In this document: piece after piece, positions 32,933-40,777 of the stretch
How the letters are laid out: every line of letters begins with the position of its first letter
Numbering within the stretch: position 1 is the stretch's first letter
Assembly (NCBI RefSeq): GCF_009604375.1
Contig: NZ_WEGH01000003.1
Coordinates: forward strand, 372,001 to 436,000
From: Actinomadura macrotermitis
GTDB taxonomy: Bacteria > Actinomycetota > Actinomycetes > Streptosporangiales > Streptosporangiaceae
DNA length: 64,000 bases
Direction of reading: 5' to 3'
Notes under the pieces: model-generated
Seen by the model: only the letters and a program-made list of their open reading frames with translations
Told to the model about the DNA's origin: nothing
Databases searched by the model: none
Position numbers and translations under genes: made by a program

Positions 32933-34256
32933 GATCGCCCGGCCCGCCCGCCGCGCCGTAGCCGATCACCAGCCCGGACACGGCCGGCGGGCCGGCGTAC
33001 GCGCGCGCCAGCGTCTCCACCAGCACCCCGCGCCGCGCCGCCTCCACCGCCACCCGCTCGGCGCGCCCGGCGGGCAGCTCGGCGACCAGGTGCAGGCCGG
33101 CGGTGTCGCCGCGCAGCGGCAGCCCCGCCAGGGCCTCCGCCACCACGGCGCGGCGGCGCGCGTACTCGCCGCGCATCCGCCGGACGTGCCGGTCCAGGTC
33201 GCCGCGCTCCAGCAGCAGCCGCATCGCCTCCTGCGGCACGCCCGGGGTCCGGTCGGCGACCTCCTCGCGCCGCCGCGCGACCGCGGCGACCACGCCGGGC
33301 CGGGCCACCAGCCAGCCGACGCCGACCGCCGAGCTGAGGATCTTGGAGGCGGTGCCGAGGTAGACGACCCGGTCGGGGTCCAGCCCGTACAGCGCGGGCA
33401 GCGGGGCCACGTCGAAGCGGAACTCCCCGTCGTAGTCGTCCTCCACCACCAGCGCGTCGTTGCGGCGCGCCCAGGCCAGCAGCGCCTGCCGCCGCGGCAC
33501 CGGCAGCACGCCGCCGAGCGGGTACTGGTGCGAGGGCGTGGTGTAGACCAGGCGCAGGCCGTCCGGCAGCGCGTCCACCACCAGGCCGTGCTCGTCCACC
33601 GGGCACGGCACCACCTCCAGCCCGCGCGCCGCCAGGACCGCCCGGGCCCGCCCGTAGCCCGGCTCCTCGATCCCGACCCGGTCGCCGGGCCGCGTCAGCG
33701 CGGCCGCCAGCATGTCCAGCCCGTTGGTCGCGCCCCGCGTCACCATCAGCCGCTCCACCGGGCAGGCCACCCCGCGGGTGCGGCGCACCAGGTCGGCGAG
33801 CGCGGCGCGCAGGCCCGGCAGGCCGCGCGCGTCGGGCCGCTCGCCGAGGCCGGCGTCCGCCGCCAGCCGCCACGCCCGCCGCCAGGCCGGGGTGTGCAGC
33901 GCGCCCGTCCAGGCCACGCCCGGACGCAGGTCCAGCATCCCCGGCGGCGCCGCCCGGCCCAGGTACCCGGGCGTCTCTGCCGGCCGCTCGGCCGCGCCGC
34001 CCGGCAGCGCGATGTCGCTGACGTAGGTCCCCGAGCCGTGCCGGCCCTCCAGCCAGCCCTCGGCGTACAGCTGCTCGTAGGCCTCGGTGACGACCGTCCG
34101 GCTGACCGCCAGCGTCCCGGCGAGCGCCCGGCTGGACGGCAGCCGCTCGCCCGCCGCGAGCCGGCCCTCCGCCATCGCCGCGCGCAGCTGCGCGACGAGC
34201 TGCGCCCGCAGCGGCACCCCGCCGGCCCGCTCCAGCACCAGGGGCAGATCGATCAA
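32892..34256 (-). CDS. MocR-type GntR/aminotransferase transcriptional regulator
   Basis: About 454 residues. A winged helix of the GntR class occupies residues 10-70 (VPLRAQLVAQLRAAMAEGRL, RLPSSRALAGTLAVSRTVV, EGWLEGRHGSGTYVS). A fold-type I aminotransferase domain follows (about 110-450), with LMVTRGATNGLDMLAAAL, VEDDYDGEFRFDV and the PLP lysine in YLGTASKILSSAVGVGWL. MocR proteins sense PLP or a related amine and often control an adjoining divergent gene, here a PNPOx-fold protein. TTG at 34256 follows GGAGACCAC and gives the usual LIDLPLVLERAGG start; GTG at 34295 would add 13 residues overlapping the promoter. Confidence 0.9.
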   Translation of the reverse strand: MIDLPLVLERAGGVPLRAQLVAQLRAAMAEGRLAAGERLPSSRALAGTLAVSRTVVTEAYEQLYAEGWLEGRHGSGTYVSDIALPGGAAERPAETPGYLGRAAPPGMLDLRPGVAWTGALHTPAWRRAWRLAADAGLGERPDARGLPGLRAALADLVRRTRGVACPVERLMVTRGATNGLDMLAAALTRPGDRVGIEEPGYGRARAVLAARGLEVVPCPVDEHGLVVDALPDGLRLVYTTPSHQYPLGGVLPVPRRQALLAWARRNDALVVEDDYDGEFRFDVAPLPALYGLDPDRVVYLGTASKILSSAVGVGWLVARPGVVAAVARRREEVADRTPGVPQEAMRLLLERGDLDRHVRRMRGEYARRRAVVAEALAGLPLRGDTAGLHLVAELPAGRAERVAVEAARRGVLVETLARAYAGPPAVSGLVIGYGAAGGPGDLRSGCSLVRELAG

Positions 34257-34287
34257 AGTGGTCTCCGTGAATCCGCGCGGATTGGCC

Positions 34288-34317
34288 CTGCACACCAGTC
34301 CACTGCCCGCCTAGCGT
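34288..34317 (+). promoter_or_regulatory. Divergent MocR-controlled promoter, probably leaderless transcript
   Basis: CTGCAC (34288-34293) and TAGCGT (34312-34317), 18 bp apart, place the transcription start at or next to the ATG at 34326. ACCAGTCCA at 34294-34302, between the two hexamers, resembles half-sites bound by actinobacterial MocR regulators and would let the protein act on both genes. Confidence 0.5.
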
Positions 34318-34325
34318 AAGGCGCC

Positions 34326-34973
34326 ATGAGCACCGCACCCCTGTCCTCCACCGACCGCACCCGCCTCGGCCGCCTGCGCGAACGCGCCGGGACCGACCGC
34401 GCCGTCCTGCACGAGATCCTCGACACCGGCCGCGTCTGCCACCTCGGCGTGGTGATCGACGGCACACCGCGCGTGATCCCGACCGGCTACGGGCGCGCGG
34501 GCGAGACGCTGTACCTGCACGGCTCCACCGGCGCCGCCAGCCTGCGCGGCGGGGCGCGGCAGGAGATCTGCGTCACCGTCACCCACCTGGACGGCATCGT
34601 GCTGGCCCGCTCGCTGTTCCACCACTCACTCAACTACCGCAGCGCGATGATCTACGGGACGCCGCGCCAGGTCACCGACCCCGCCGAGAAGCTGGCGGGC
34701 CTGCGCGCGATCACCGAGACCCTGTCCCCGGGCCGCTGGGACACCGCCCGGCGGCCGAACGGCAAGGAGCTCGCCGCGACGTCCGTCCTCGCCCTGTCCC
34801 TGGCGGAGGCCTCGGTCAAGGTGCGGCAGGGGCCGCCCGGCGACGACGAGCCGGACTATGCTCTGGACGTGTGGGCGGGGGTCGTCCCGGTCCGGCAGAC
34901 GTTCGGCGAGCCCGTGCCCGACCCGCTGCTGCGCGAGGGCGTCCCGGTGCCGGCCGGGCTCGCGTCCTGGTAG
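34326..34973 (+). CDS. Pyridoxamine 5'-phosphate oxidase-fold flavin-binding protein
   Basis: A 215-residue protein of the split-barrel flavin-binding class (Putative_PNPOx, PF12900). Signatures are ILDTGRVCHLGVVIDGTPRV, TGYGRAGETLYLHGSTGA and GIVLARSLFHHSLNYRSAMI plus YGTPRQV. Members bind FMN or F420 and act as oxidoreductases or resistance proteins (NimA-like). Its divergence from a MocR regulator is a frequent pairing, so its expression probably follows the B6 or amine status of the cell (inference). No room for a ribosome site; see the leaderless promoter. Confidence 0.88.
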   Translation: MSTAPLSSTDRTRLGRLRERAGTDRAVLHEILDTGRVCHLGVVIDGTPRVIPTGYGRAGETLYLHGSTGAASLRGGARQEICVTVTHLDGIVLARSLFHHSLNYRSAMIYGTPRQVTDPAEKLAGLRAITETLSPGRWDTARRPNGKELAATSVLALSLAEASVKVRQGPPGDDEPDYALDVWAGVVPVRQTFGEPVPDPLLREGVPVPAGLASW

Positions 34974-35115
34974 CGGACGAACGGGGTTCCCGTTCGGAGT
35001 TCCAGGTCACCGTACAACCATGAAATGGTGCTCTCTCGCCCGCTTCACATGTCGATTCGGTAGATCTTCGTCGCTACCGTCCCAATTGATCTTGCAAAGG
35101 TGAGAGGTTCGGCCG

Positions 35116-35964
35116 GTGATCCGTACCCGCCAGGCGGTGGAGAGCACAGACTCGCCACGCCCGAAGAAGACCGTCATGGGAACGCTGCTGAGGGTCCTCG
35201 GCAGCAGCCCAGCCGCAACGCCGTCGGTGCCCACCGCGGGAGACGGCGAGCTGGTCCAGCCCGCCGCCGGCGAGGACGCCCTGGAGAACCACCTGGGCGG
35301 TGACGAGGCACGCAACTACCGCAAGTACGAGTACGACATGGTCGCCCCGTACGTCGGCCGCTCGCTGCTGGAGATCGGCTCGGGTCTCGGCCACTTCTCC
35401 GAGCAGTTCGCCGGCCGGCTGGACTACCTGGCCGTCAGCGACAACGACCCCTACTGCGTGGGCGAGCTGCGCGACCGCTACGCCGACTCCGACGACGTCG
35501 AGGTGCTGGCCCTGGAGCTGCCGGCCGACATCGACATCCGCCAGAAGGTGGACACCGTCGTGATGATGAACGTGCTGGAGCACATCAAGGACGACGTCCA
35601 GGCGCTGCGCGACCTGGCCTCGGTCACCCTGCCCGGCGGCCGCATCGTCATCTGGGTGCCCGGCTACATGCAGCTGTACGGGGAGTTCGACCGCAAGGTC
35701 GGGCACGTCACCCGCTACACCCCGGCGACCCTGTCGACCGCGGTGCGCGAGGCGGGCCTGCTCCCCGAGGTGCTCAAGCCGATCAACTTCCTCGGCGGCA
35801 TCGCCTGGTGGGCCGCGGTCCGCCGCGGCGGCGCCGGCTACCCCGACCCCCGGCTGGTCAAGATCTACGACCGGACCGTCATCCCGCTGACCCGGGGCAT
35901 CGAGCGCCTGGTGCGCCCGCCGTTCGGCCAGACCGTCTTCTGCGTGGCGCGCGTCCCGGAGTGA
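35116..35964 (+). CDS. Class I SAM-dependent methyltransferase
   Basis: A 282-residue enzyme with a Rossmann methyltransferase core: SLLEIGSGLGHFSEQFAG (motif I, about residues 89-106), YLAVSDNDPYCVGEL (motif II), VDTVVMMNVLEHIKDD (motif IV) and LPGGRIVIWVPGY. The stretch LYGEFDRKVGHVTRYTPAT, with the conserved DxxxGHxxRY, is typical of methyltransferases acting near lipid or polysaccharide synthesis. The first 60 residues are disordered. GTG at 35116 has only a moderate ribosome site (GAGAGG); ATG at 35176 is possible. Substrate unknown. It stands alone with a strong terminator after it. Confidence 0.88.
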   Translation: MIRTRQAVESTDSPRPKKTVMGTLLRVLGSSPAATPSVPTAGDGELVQPAAGEDALENHLGGDEARNYRKYEYDMVAPYVGRSLLEIGSGLGHFSEQFAGRLDYLAVSDNDPYCVGELRDRYADSDDVEVLALELPADIDIRQKVDTVVMMNVLEHIKDDVQALRDLASVTLPGGRIVIWVPGYMQLYGEFDRKVGHVTRYTPATLSTAVREAGLLPEVLKPINFLGGIAWWAAVRRGGAGYPDPRLVKIYDRTVIPLTRGIERLVRPPFGQTVFCVARVPE

Positions 35965-35981
35965 CCCGCGCCCGCTCGCGC

Positions 35982-36020
35982 CGCGGGCCCCGCCGCCTTC
36001 CCCGGGCGGCGGGGCCCGCG
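35982..36020 (+). terminator. Strong hairpin terminator
   Basis: 16-bp perfect GC stem (CGCGGGCCCCGCCGCC) with a 7-base loop, 17 bases after the methyltransferase stop. Confidence 0.85.
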
Positions 36021-36172
36021 TGCGTGCGGGCTGATGTCGTGGATCGGCCGCCCGCGCCGTAGCCTGGGCACATGCGGGTGCCGGGGATGGCGCGCGACGC
36101 GGCTCCTACCTCCCCGGCGACGCTGGACTCTTCGGCTGGCCGACCCGGGATCGTTCCCAGGTGAGAGGGCAT

Positions 36173-36775
36173 ATGGGCATGGAACTGCTGGCGTGGATCG
36201 ACTGCGAGATGACCGGGCTCGACCTGCGGGCGGACGCCCTGATCGAGATAGCCGCGCTCGTCACCGACAGCGAGCTGAACATCCTCGACGCGGGCGTGGA
36301 CCTGGTCATCAAGCCGCCGCCGGAGTCGCTCACCCAGATGTCGCCGGTCGTGCGCGACATGCACACCACCTCGGGCCTGCTGGAGGCGCTCCCGGGCGGC
36401 ATCACCCTCGCCGAGGCCGAGCAGACGGTGCTGGACTACTTCCGCGGCCACGTGAAGGACCCCAAGAAGCTGCCGCTCTGCGGCAACTCCATCGCCACCG
36501 ACCGCTCCTTCATCGCCCGCGACATGCCGGACCTGGACGCCCACCTGCACTACCGGATGGTCGACGTCTCCAGCATCAAGGAGCTGACCCGCCGCTGGTA
36601 CCCGCGGGTCTACTTCGCCAGCCCGCAGAAGAAGGGCGGCCACCGCGCGCTCGCCGACATCACCGAGAGCATCCAGGAGCTGCGCTACTACCGCCGGGCG
36701 GTGTTCGTCCCCCAGCCCGGCCCCGACTCCGAGACGGCCCGCGCCATCGCGGCCGACATCGTCGCCGACACCTGA
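36173..36775 (+). CDS. orn: Oligoribonuclease
   Basis: A 200-residue DEDDh 3'-5' exonuclease that degrades the 2-5 nt RNA left by other nucleases, including pGpG from c-di-GMP turnover. Exo I is LAWIDCEMTGLDLRAD (Asp and Glu), Exo II is PLCGNSIATDRSFIARDMP (Asp) and Exo III is KGGHRALADITESIQEL (His and Asp). Full length for the family and highly conserved. ATG at 36173 has GAGAGGG 5 bases before it; GTG at 36161 and ATG at 36179 are in frame. It sits immediately before tRNA-His, a gene order common in actinomycetes. Confidence 0.97.
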   Translation: MGMELLAWIDCEMTGLDLRADALIEIAALVTDSELNILDAGVDLVIKPPPESLTQMSPVVRDMHTTSGLLEALPGGITLAEAEQTVLDYFRGHVKDPKKLPLCGNSIATDRSFIARDMPDLDAHLHYRMVDVSSIKELTRRWYPRVYFASPQKKGGHRALADITESIQELRYYRRAVFVPQPGPDSETARAIAADIVADT

Positions 36776-36845
36776 GAAACGGTGGGCGTACCACCCCCGC
36801 GGAACCGCTACACTTGCTTGAGCCGGGAGCGATCCGGGCGACTTG

Positions 36846-36921
36846 GTGGGTGTAGCTCAGCTGGCAGAGCACTTGGTTGTGGTCCAAGATGTCGGGGGTT
36901 CAAGTCCCCTCACTCACCCCA
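36846..36921 (+). tRNA. tRNA-His (GTG anticodon)
   Basis: 76 nt including encoded CCA. Acceptor GTGGGTG pairs with CACTCAC; the anticodon stem CTTGG/CCAAG encloses TTGTGGT, giving GTG; the T arm is GGGGGTTCAAGTCCCCT. A G lies just before position 1 and C is the discriminator, as tRNA-His needs. Its 3' half is the attachment site of the island that follows; the gene is left intact. Confidence 0.97.
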
Positions 36922-36924
36922 GGC
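36874..36924 (+). other. attL: tRNA-His 3' half, left boundary of island
   Basis: 51 bp from the anticodon stem through the CCA plus GGC, identical base for base to 47745-47795. The match breaks immediately on both sides (T versus C on the left, A versus T on the right). This is the normal product of tyrosine-recombinase integration into a tRNA gene. Confidence 0.93.
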
Positions 36925-36928
36925 AGTG

Positions 36929-36977
36929 AACGACAAAGGGCCGGGTCATCGTAACGATGACCCGGCCCTTTGTCGTT
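36929..36977. terminator. Very strong hairpin terminator, island left end
   Basis: 23-bp perfect stem (AACGACAAAGGGCCGGGTCA plus TCG) with a 3-base loop, starting 8 bases after the tRNA CCA. It now terminates tRNA-His transcription although it belongs to the inserted side. Confidence 0.88.
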
Positions 36978-37115
36978 CCCGGTGCCAAGCTCCCACCCTC
37001 GGATGTCCGATTTTGGGAGCGATCTGGGAGTGATCTTGCTCAGACGCCGCCGTCGAGCGCCGTCCCTGAGCCGCTTCGGCCGTCCTCCGAACGGAGCAAG
37101 GCCGAATGCCATTGA

Positions 37116-37142
37116 TGTCTGATATGTCAGTGGTGTCTGATA
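37116..37142 (+). promoter_or_regulatory. Candidate operator: spaced TGTCTGATA direct repeats
   Basis: TGTCTGATA at 37116-37124 and again at 37134-37142, exactly 18 bp apart, with TGTCAG between them making CTGAtatgTCAG, a small palindrome. Such sites suit a GntR- or TetR-type repressor dimer bound to one helix face. They lie 110-135 bp before the first island gene. No regulator gene is in the island, so the binder would be host-encoded or lost. Confidence 0.4.
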
Positions 37143-37250
37143 GCTGTTAGCCCGTCCGTACGCTCGCTGCGCCTTCCACCATCGTGGCTTCGCAGCGGAG
37201 CGGCATCACCGGAACTCCCGCCGGGAGTCGTGTTGTGTGGAGGGCCGCTG

Positions 37251-38177
37251 ATGGCTACCGCCCTGATTTATGTGCCTGCGCCGTCGAAGGGGAACTTACA
37301 GATCGGGATCGAGCGCTCGCTCTGGGGTTGGAAGGCCGAGACCGTCGCCAAAGGCGGTACCGAGCAGGTACTGGAGAGTCTGCAGCCGGGCGACTACCTG
37401 CTTCTGGGACACAAGGGGCCCAATGCCCGGGTGGCCGCCGGCGGGTGGTCAGGGGCACGGCTCCAGCAGCTCGTGGTCGCCCAGATCACCGGGAAGGTCT
37501 TCCAGGACACCGCGCCGGTATGGCCGGACGGTGTCTATCCCTTCCGGATCCGGCTGAACATCCTGGAGATCCAGGAGGGAGTGACCGGCGAGATCCTGGG
37601 CGACGACGCGATGGAAGCGCTGCGGCTGTCGGCCAACAAACAGGGCGCTCCCGTCCTCCAGCAAGGGTCCGCCGCTGTCGACGGGGTCATCGAGGCCGTG
37701 ACTCAGCAGGCCGCCGATAGCGAGCTTGTCGACCACACCGCCGACCGATACCTGGACATCGACGGCGACCTGGACCAGCGGGCCCGCACCCTGGTGCGCA
37801 AAGAGCAGCAGCGACTGCGCAACGCCAAGTTCGGCAAGTCCACGCGGCTGCAGTGCTCCCTGTGCGGGCTGAAGCTGCCGGCGAGGGTCGTCCATACCGC
37901 GCATATCAAGCGGCGCCGCAACTGCACGTTCAACGAGCGCCGGGACCTGGCCAACATCATGGGTGCGTGCGTGCTGGGCTGCGACGTGCTGTTCGAGCAC
38001 GGCTTCCTGTTCGTTGACGGATCGGGGATCATCACGGCCACGGCTGTGGCGCTGGCCGACCCCGGCCTGGCCGGCCCTGTGGCCGAACGGGCAGGGAAGC
38101 CCTGTCTGGCCTTCGACACCGCCAGCAGCGACTATTTCGCCTGGCACCGTCAGCACGTCGCGCAGGACGCCTCATGA
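37251..38177 (+). CDS. PUA/EVE-like and HNH endonuclease, probable modification-dependent nuclease
   Basis: 308 residues. The N-terminal half (about 1-120) contains WGWKAETVAKGGTEQVLESL, QPGDYLLLGHKGPNARVAAG and GW, a pattern like EVE/PUA-type modified-base readers. The C-terminal half holds an HNH domain: CSLCGLKL (202-205), HTAHIKRRRNCTF (His 215 and 218), then ERRDLANIMGACVLGCDVLFEHG. The reader-plus-HNH layout is that of modification-dependent restriction enzymes. ATG at 37251 follows GGAGGG; a GTG 21 bp earlier is less likely. Its stop overlaps the next gene by 4 bp, so the two form an operon. The reader assignment is by pattern and less sure than the HNH. Confidence 0.72.
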   Translation: MATALIYVPAPSKGNLQIGIERSLWGWKAETVAKGGTEQVLESLQPGDYLLLGHKGPNARVAAGGWSGARLQQLVVAQITGKVFQDTAPVWPDGVYPFRIRLNILEIQEGVTGEILGDDAMEALRLSANKQGAPVLQQGSAAVDGVIEAVTQQAADSELVDHTADRYLDIDGDLDQRARTLVRKEQQRLRNAKFGKSTRLQCSLCGLKLPARVVHTAHIKRRRNCTFNERRDLANIMGACVLGCDVLFEHGFLFVDGSGIITATAVALADPGLAGPVAERAGKPCLAFDTASSDYFAWHRQHVAQDAS

Positions 38178-40105
38178 AGCAAACCGGGCGAGCGCTGGAG
38201 GCTGAAGACGACCGGTTATCGCAGGTGCCATGTGTATGGCAGGGGCGGGTAGCCGAGCTGGCCCGGCAACTCCAGCGCCCGGAGTTCCTGCGCGAATGCG
38301 CCTTGCGTTACCGGAACGCCGGGTTCGGCGAAGTCGGTGACAGCGAGTATCGCAGCTGGCGGTTCAGCTGGCCGGCGTTGATAGACGTACTGCTCCGGGC
38401 CGGCCTGGAGCAGATGCAGATCTATCTGGAGTACAGCGCCGCGGGCGGTGCCAGCAGGTTCGACGCGTTGCTCCTGGCCGACGCGCCCGACGGGGCACCG
38501 GCGCTGACGGTGATCGAGTTGAAGCAGTGGACCGACGTGGAGGTCCTGTCGCCGGAGCTGGTGCGCCGTTCCGACGGTTTGGAGATGACGCATCCAGCCG
38601 TCCAGGTGAGCGGCTACCTGGCCTTTCTGCGCAACTGGTTCGAGGCCGGCACCGGAGCCGTGCAGATACGCGGGGTGGTATTCCTGCACAACGCCACTCG
38701 TGCTCAGGTCGAACCGCTGCACGTCACCTGCAACAAGCACTGCCGGGATATACCGATCCTCAGCGGCGAGGACCTGACGCTTGAGATGAGTGCGGAGCAG
38801 CTGGTCGGTGCATTACAGATGACGGATCTGCAGCCTCCTGGCGAGCAGCGGATCACGGCGTTCGCGCGGACCCGGTGGACACCGTCGCAGCGGCTGCTGG
38901 ACAACGTCGGGACAATGCTGCAAGGCAACCGGTCCTTCGTGCTGTTCGGCGATCAGCAGGACGCTCTGCTGCGGATCCAGCGGGCCATCGACCTGATCGC
39001 CGGTCACGAGTCCGCAGGATCCGTTGTGGTGGTGACCGGCGGACCCGGCAGCGGGAAAACAGTGATCGCCGCCCGGCTGCTCGCCCTTAACCTCCGGAGG
39101 GAGTCGGCGCGGCGCCACCTGGACGTGCGCTATGCAACCCCTTCGGGCACGTTGATCGCGCAGATGCGCCGCAGCGTGCCGCCCGCCGCAAAGAACCTCT
39201 TTGTCTTCCCCGGCGACCTGCTCAACCTGGGGCATCCGGAGGGCAAGACGCCATTGGCCATCGTGGACGAAGCTCAGCGCCTGCGCAGACCGAGCCCGAA
39301 GGAAACGCAGCTGGAGAAACTGATCAAGAAGCATCAGATCCTGGTGTTGTTCTTGGACGAACGGCAGATCGTCCGCCCACAGGAAGGCGTCACTATCGCT
39401 CAGGTCGAGCAGTTCGCCGCAGCCTACGGGCGCAAAGTTCAGAAAATCTCACTTGCAGGCAGCTTCCGCTCCAATGGCTCACGCGCCTACATGACCTGGG
39501 TCGACCAGCTGCTGTACGAGACTCCGCAGCCATGGACCGGTGATGACTTCGACCTGGCCCTCGTCTCCGATCCAGCGCACATGCAAGCCTGGATCGAAGA
39601 ACATCACGCCAAGGGAGCACGGGCCCGGATGACGGCCGGCTTCTGCTGGCCCTGGGAACGCCACGGCCAGCGCCTTCTACCGGAAGTCGCCATCACCTGG
39701 ACGCGGGCGGACGGGACCGAGCAGAGCTGGAAGGCCCCCTGGAACGCCCGTGAGCGCATCAACGATGCCGGCACCATCGCTCCGGCGCGCAACTTCTGGG
39801 CCACCGACCCTGGAGGACATAAGCAGGTCGGCTGCATCTACACCGCCCAAGGCATGGAGTACGACTACGGCGGTGTCATCATCGGCCCCGACCTGGTCCG
39901 CCGTAACGGTTCCTGGCACGCCGACCCCAGGCTCAGCCACGACAACGCCATGAGGGGAAAAGACCTGACCCCGGAGCGGTACCTGCCCTTGGCCCTCAAC
40001 ACCTATCGGGTCCTGCTCACCCGTAGCAACCGCGCCACCCGCATCTACTCGACCGATCCCGAAACCCAGCGCTTCCTCAGCACACTCGTCGCAACCAGGC
40101 ACTAA
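38174..40105 (+). CDS. PD-(D/E)XK nuclease fused to DUF2075 (Schlafen-like) helicase
   Basis: 643 residues. An N-terminal PD-(D/E)XK-like domain shows RFDALLLAD (Asp 97) and LTVIELKQW (Glu 115, Lys 117). From about 260 a superfamily 1-type motor follows: Walker A VTGGPGSGKTVIA (289-296), TPSGTLIAQMRR, Walker B LAIVDEAQRLRR, ISLAGSFRSNGS, TAQGMEYDYGGVIIGPD and the arginine-finger motif YRVLLTRSNRATRIY near the C-terminus. DUF2075 (SLFN-g3) helicases are frequent in phage-defence islands. The ATG overlaps the HNH gene stop (ATGA), so both proteins are made together. Likely a nucleic-acid-degrading motor (inference). Confidence 0.85.
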   Translation: MKQTGRALEAEDDRLSQVPCVWQGRVAELARQLQRPEFLRECALRYRNAGFGEVGDSEYRSWRFSWPALIDVLLRAGLEQMQIYLEYSAAGGASRFDALLLADAPDGAPALTVIELKQWTDVEVLSPELVRRSDGLEMTHPAVQVSGYLAFLRNWFEAGTGAVQIRGVVFLHNATRAQVEPLHVTCNKHCRDIPILSGEDLTLEMSAEQLVGALQMTDLQPPGEQRITAFARTRWTPSQRLLDNVGTMLQGNRSFVLFGDQQDALLRIQRAIDLIAGHESAGSVVVVTGGPGSGKTVIAARLLALNLRRESARRHLDVRYATPSGTLIAQMRRSVPPAAKNLFVFPGDLLNLGHPEGKTPLAIVDEAQRLRRPSPKETQLEKLIKKHQILVLFLDERQIVRPQEGVTIAQVEQFAAAYGRKVQKISLAGSFRSNGSRAYMTWVDQLLYETPQPWTGDDFDLALVSDPAHMQAWIEEHHAKGARARMTAGFCWPWERHGQRLLPEVAITWTRADGTEQSWKAPWNARERINDAGTIAPARNFWATDPGGHKQVGCIYTAQGMEYDYGGVIIGPDLVRRNGSWHADPRLSHDNAMRGKDLTPERYLPLALNTYRVLLTRSNRATRIYSTDPETQRFLSTLVATRH

Positions 40106-40116
40106 GAGGACCCCTC

Positions 40117-40660
40117 ATGCACCCCTCGCTCCTCATAAGATCAGAAAGGCTCTGGACCGCTGCCGAGGTTCTCGCCCGCCCGAGCGCAGTCCCACCTGCT
40201 CCCGGCGTCTACGGGAGGCACTTCGACGCCGCGCCTCACCCTGCCCTCCGGACCGAAACTCTGCTGTACGTCGGGATCGCGCCTCGAAGAACGGCGACCG
40301 TCTCAGCACACAGAACCTGCGCAAACGCGTGCGCTATCACTACCGAGGAAACGCCGAAGGCTCCACCTTGCGACTCACTCTGGGTGCCTGCTCGGCTTGA
40401 AACTCCGGCGAGTCGGCAGCGGCTGGCTCATGACATTCGGAAAATCCGGCGAGTCGCAACTGACCTCCTGGATGGCCGACCACGCCCGCGTCTGCTGGAT
40501 TGAGCATCCGGAGCCATGGGCCTTCGAGTCCGAACTCATCGCGTGTCTTGATCTTCCGCTCAACCTCGATCAGAACAAGCACAATACGTTTCATCACCAG
40601 CTCACCAGCCTGCGTTCCCAAGCCAGGCAGCGTACCCGGGAGCTGCGGGTCACGAGCTGA
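40117..40660 (+). pseudogene. GIY-YIG nuclease-family gene, two frameshifts
   Basis: Reading across three frames restores one protein. Frame 1 (from 40117) gives MHPSLLIRSERLWTAAEVLA to TETLLYVGIAPR; after about 40285 another frame gives KNGDRLSTQNLRKRVRYHYR and GNAEGSTLRLTLG; after about 40382 the third gives CLLGLKLRRVGSGWLMTFG, LTSWMADHARVCWIEHPEPW and LDLPLNLDQNKHNTFH. VYGR, LLYVG and RVRYHYRGNAEGS are hallmarks of the actinobacterial GIY-YIG catalytic family. Each shift equals one missing base (one in CGAAG, one in a G run). Intact relatives are about 180 residues. Either a dead gene or two sequencing errors. It follows the helicase gene by 11 bp, so probably the same operon. Confidence 0.8.
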
Positions 40661-40777
40661 GCGTTCTCTGCCCTTCGGGCCACAAAGAGCCGTACAGCCT
40701 GCCGGATGCGGCCATGCCCTGGCGTTTCCCCTATCTCAGCCGGACGCTTTTGGCAGGGCTGAGATAGGGGGCACCTC

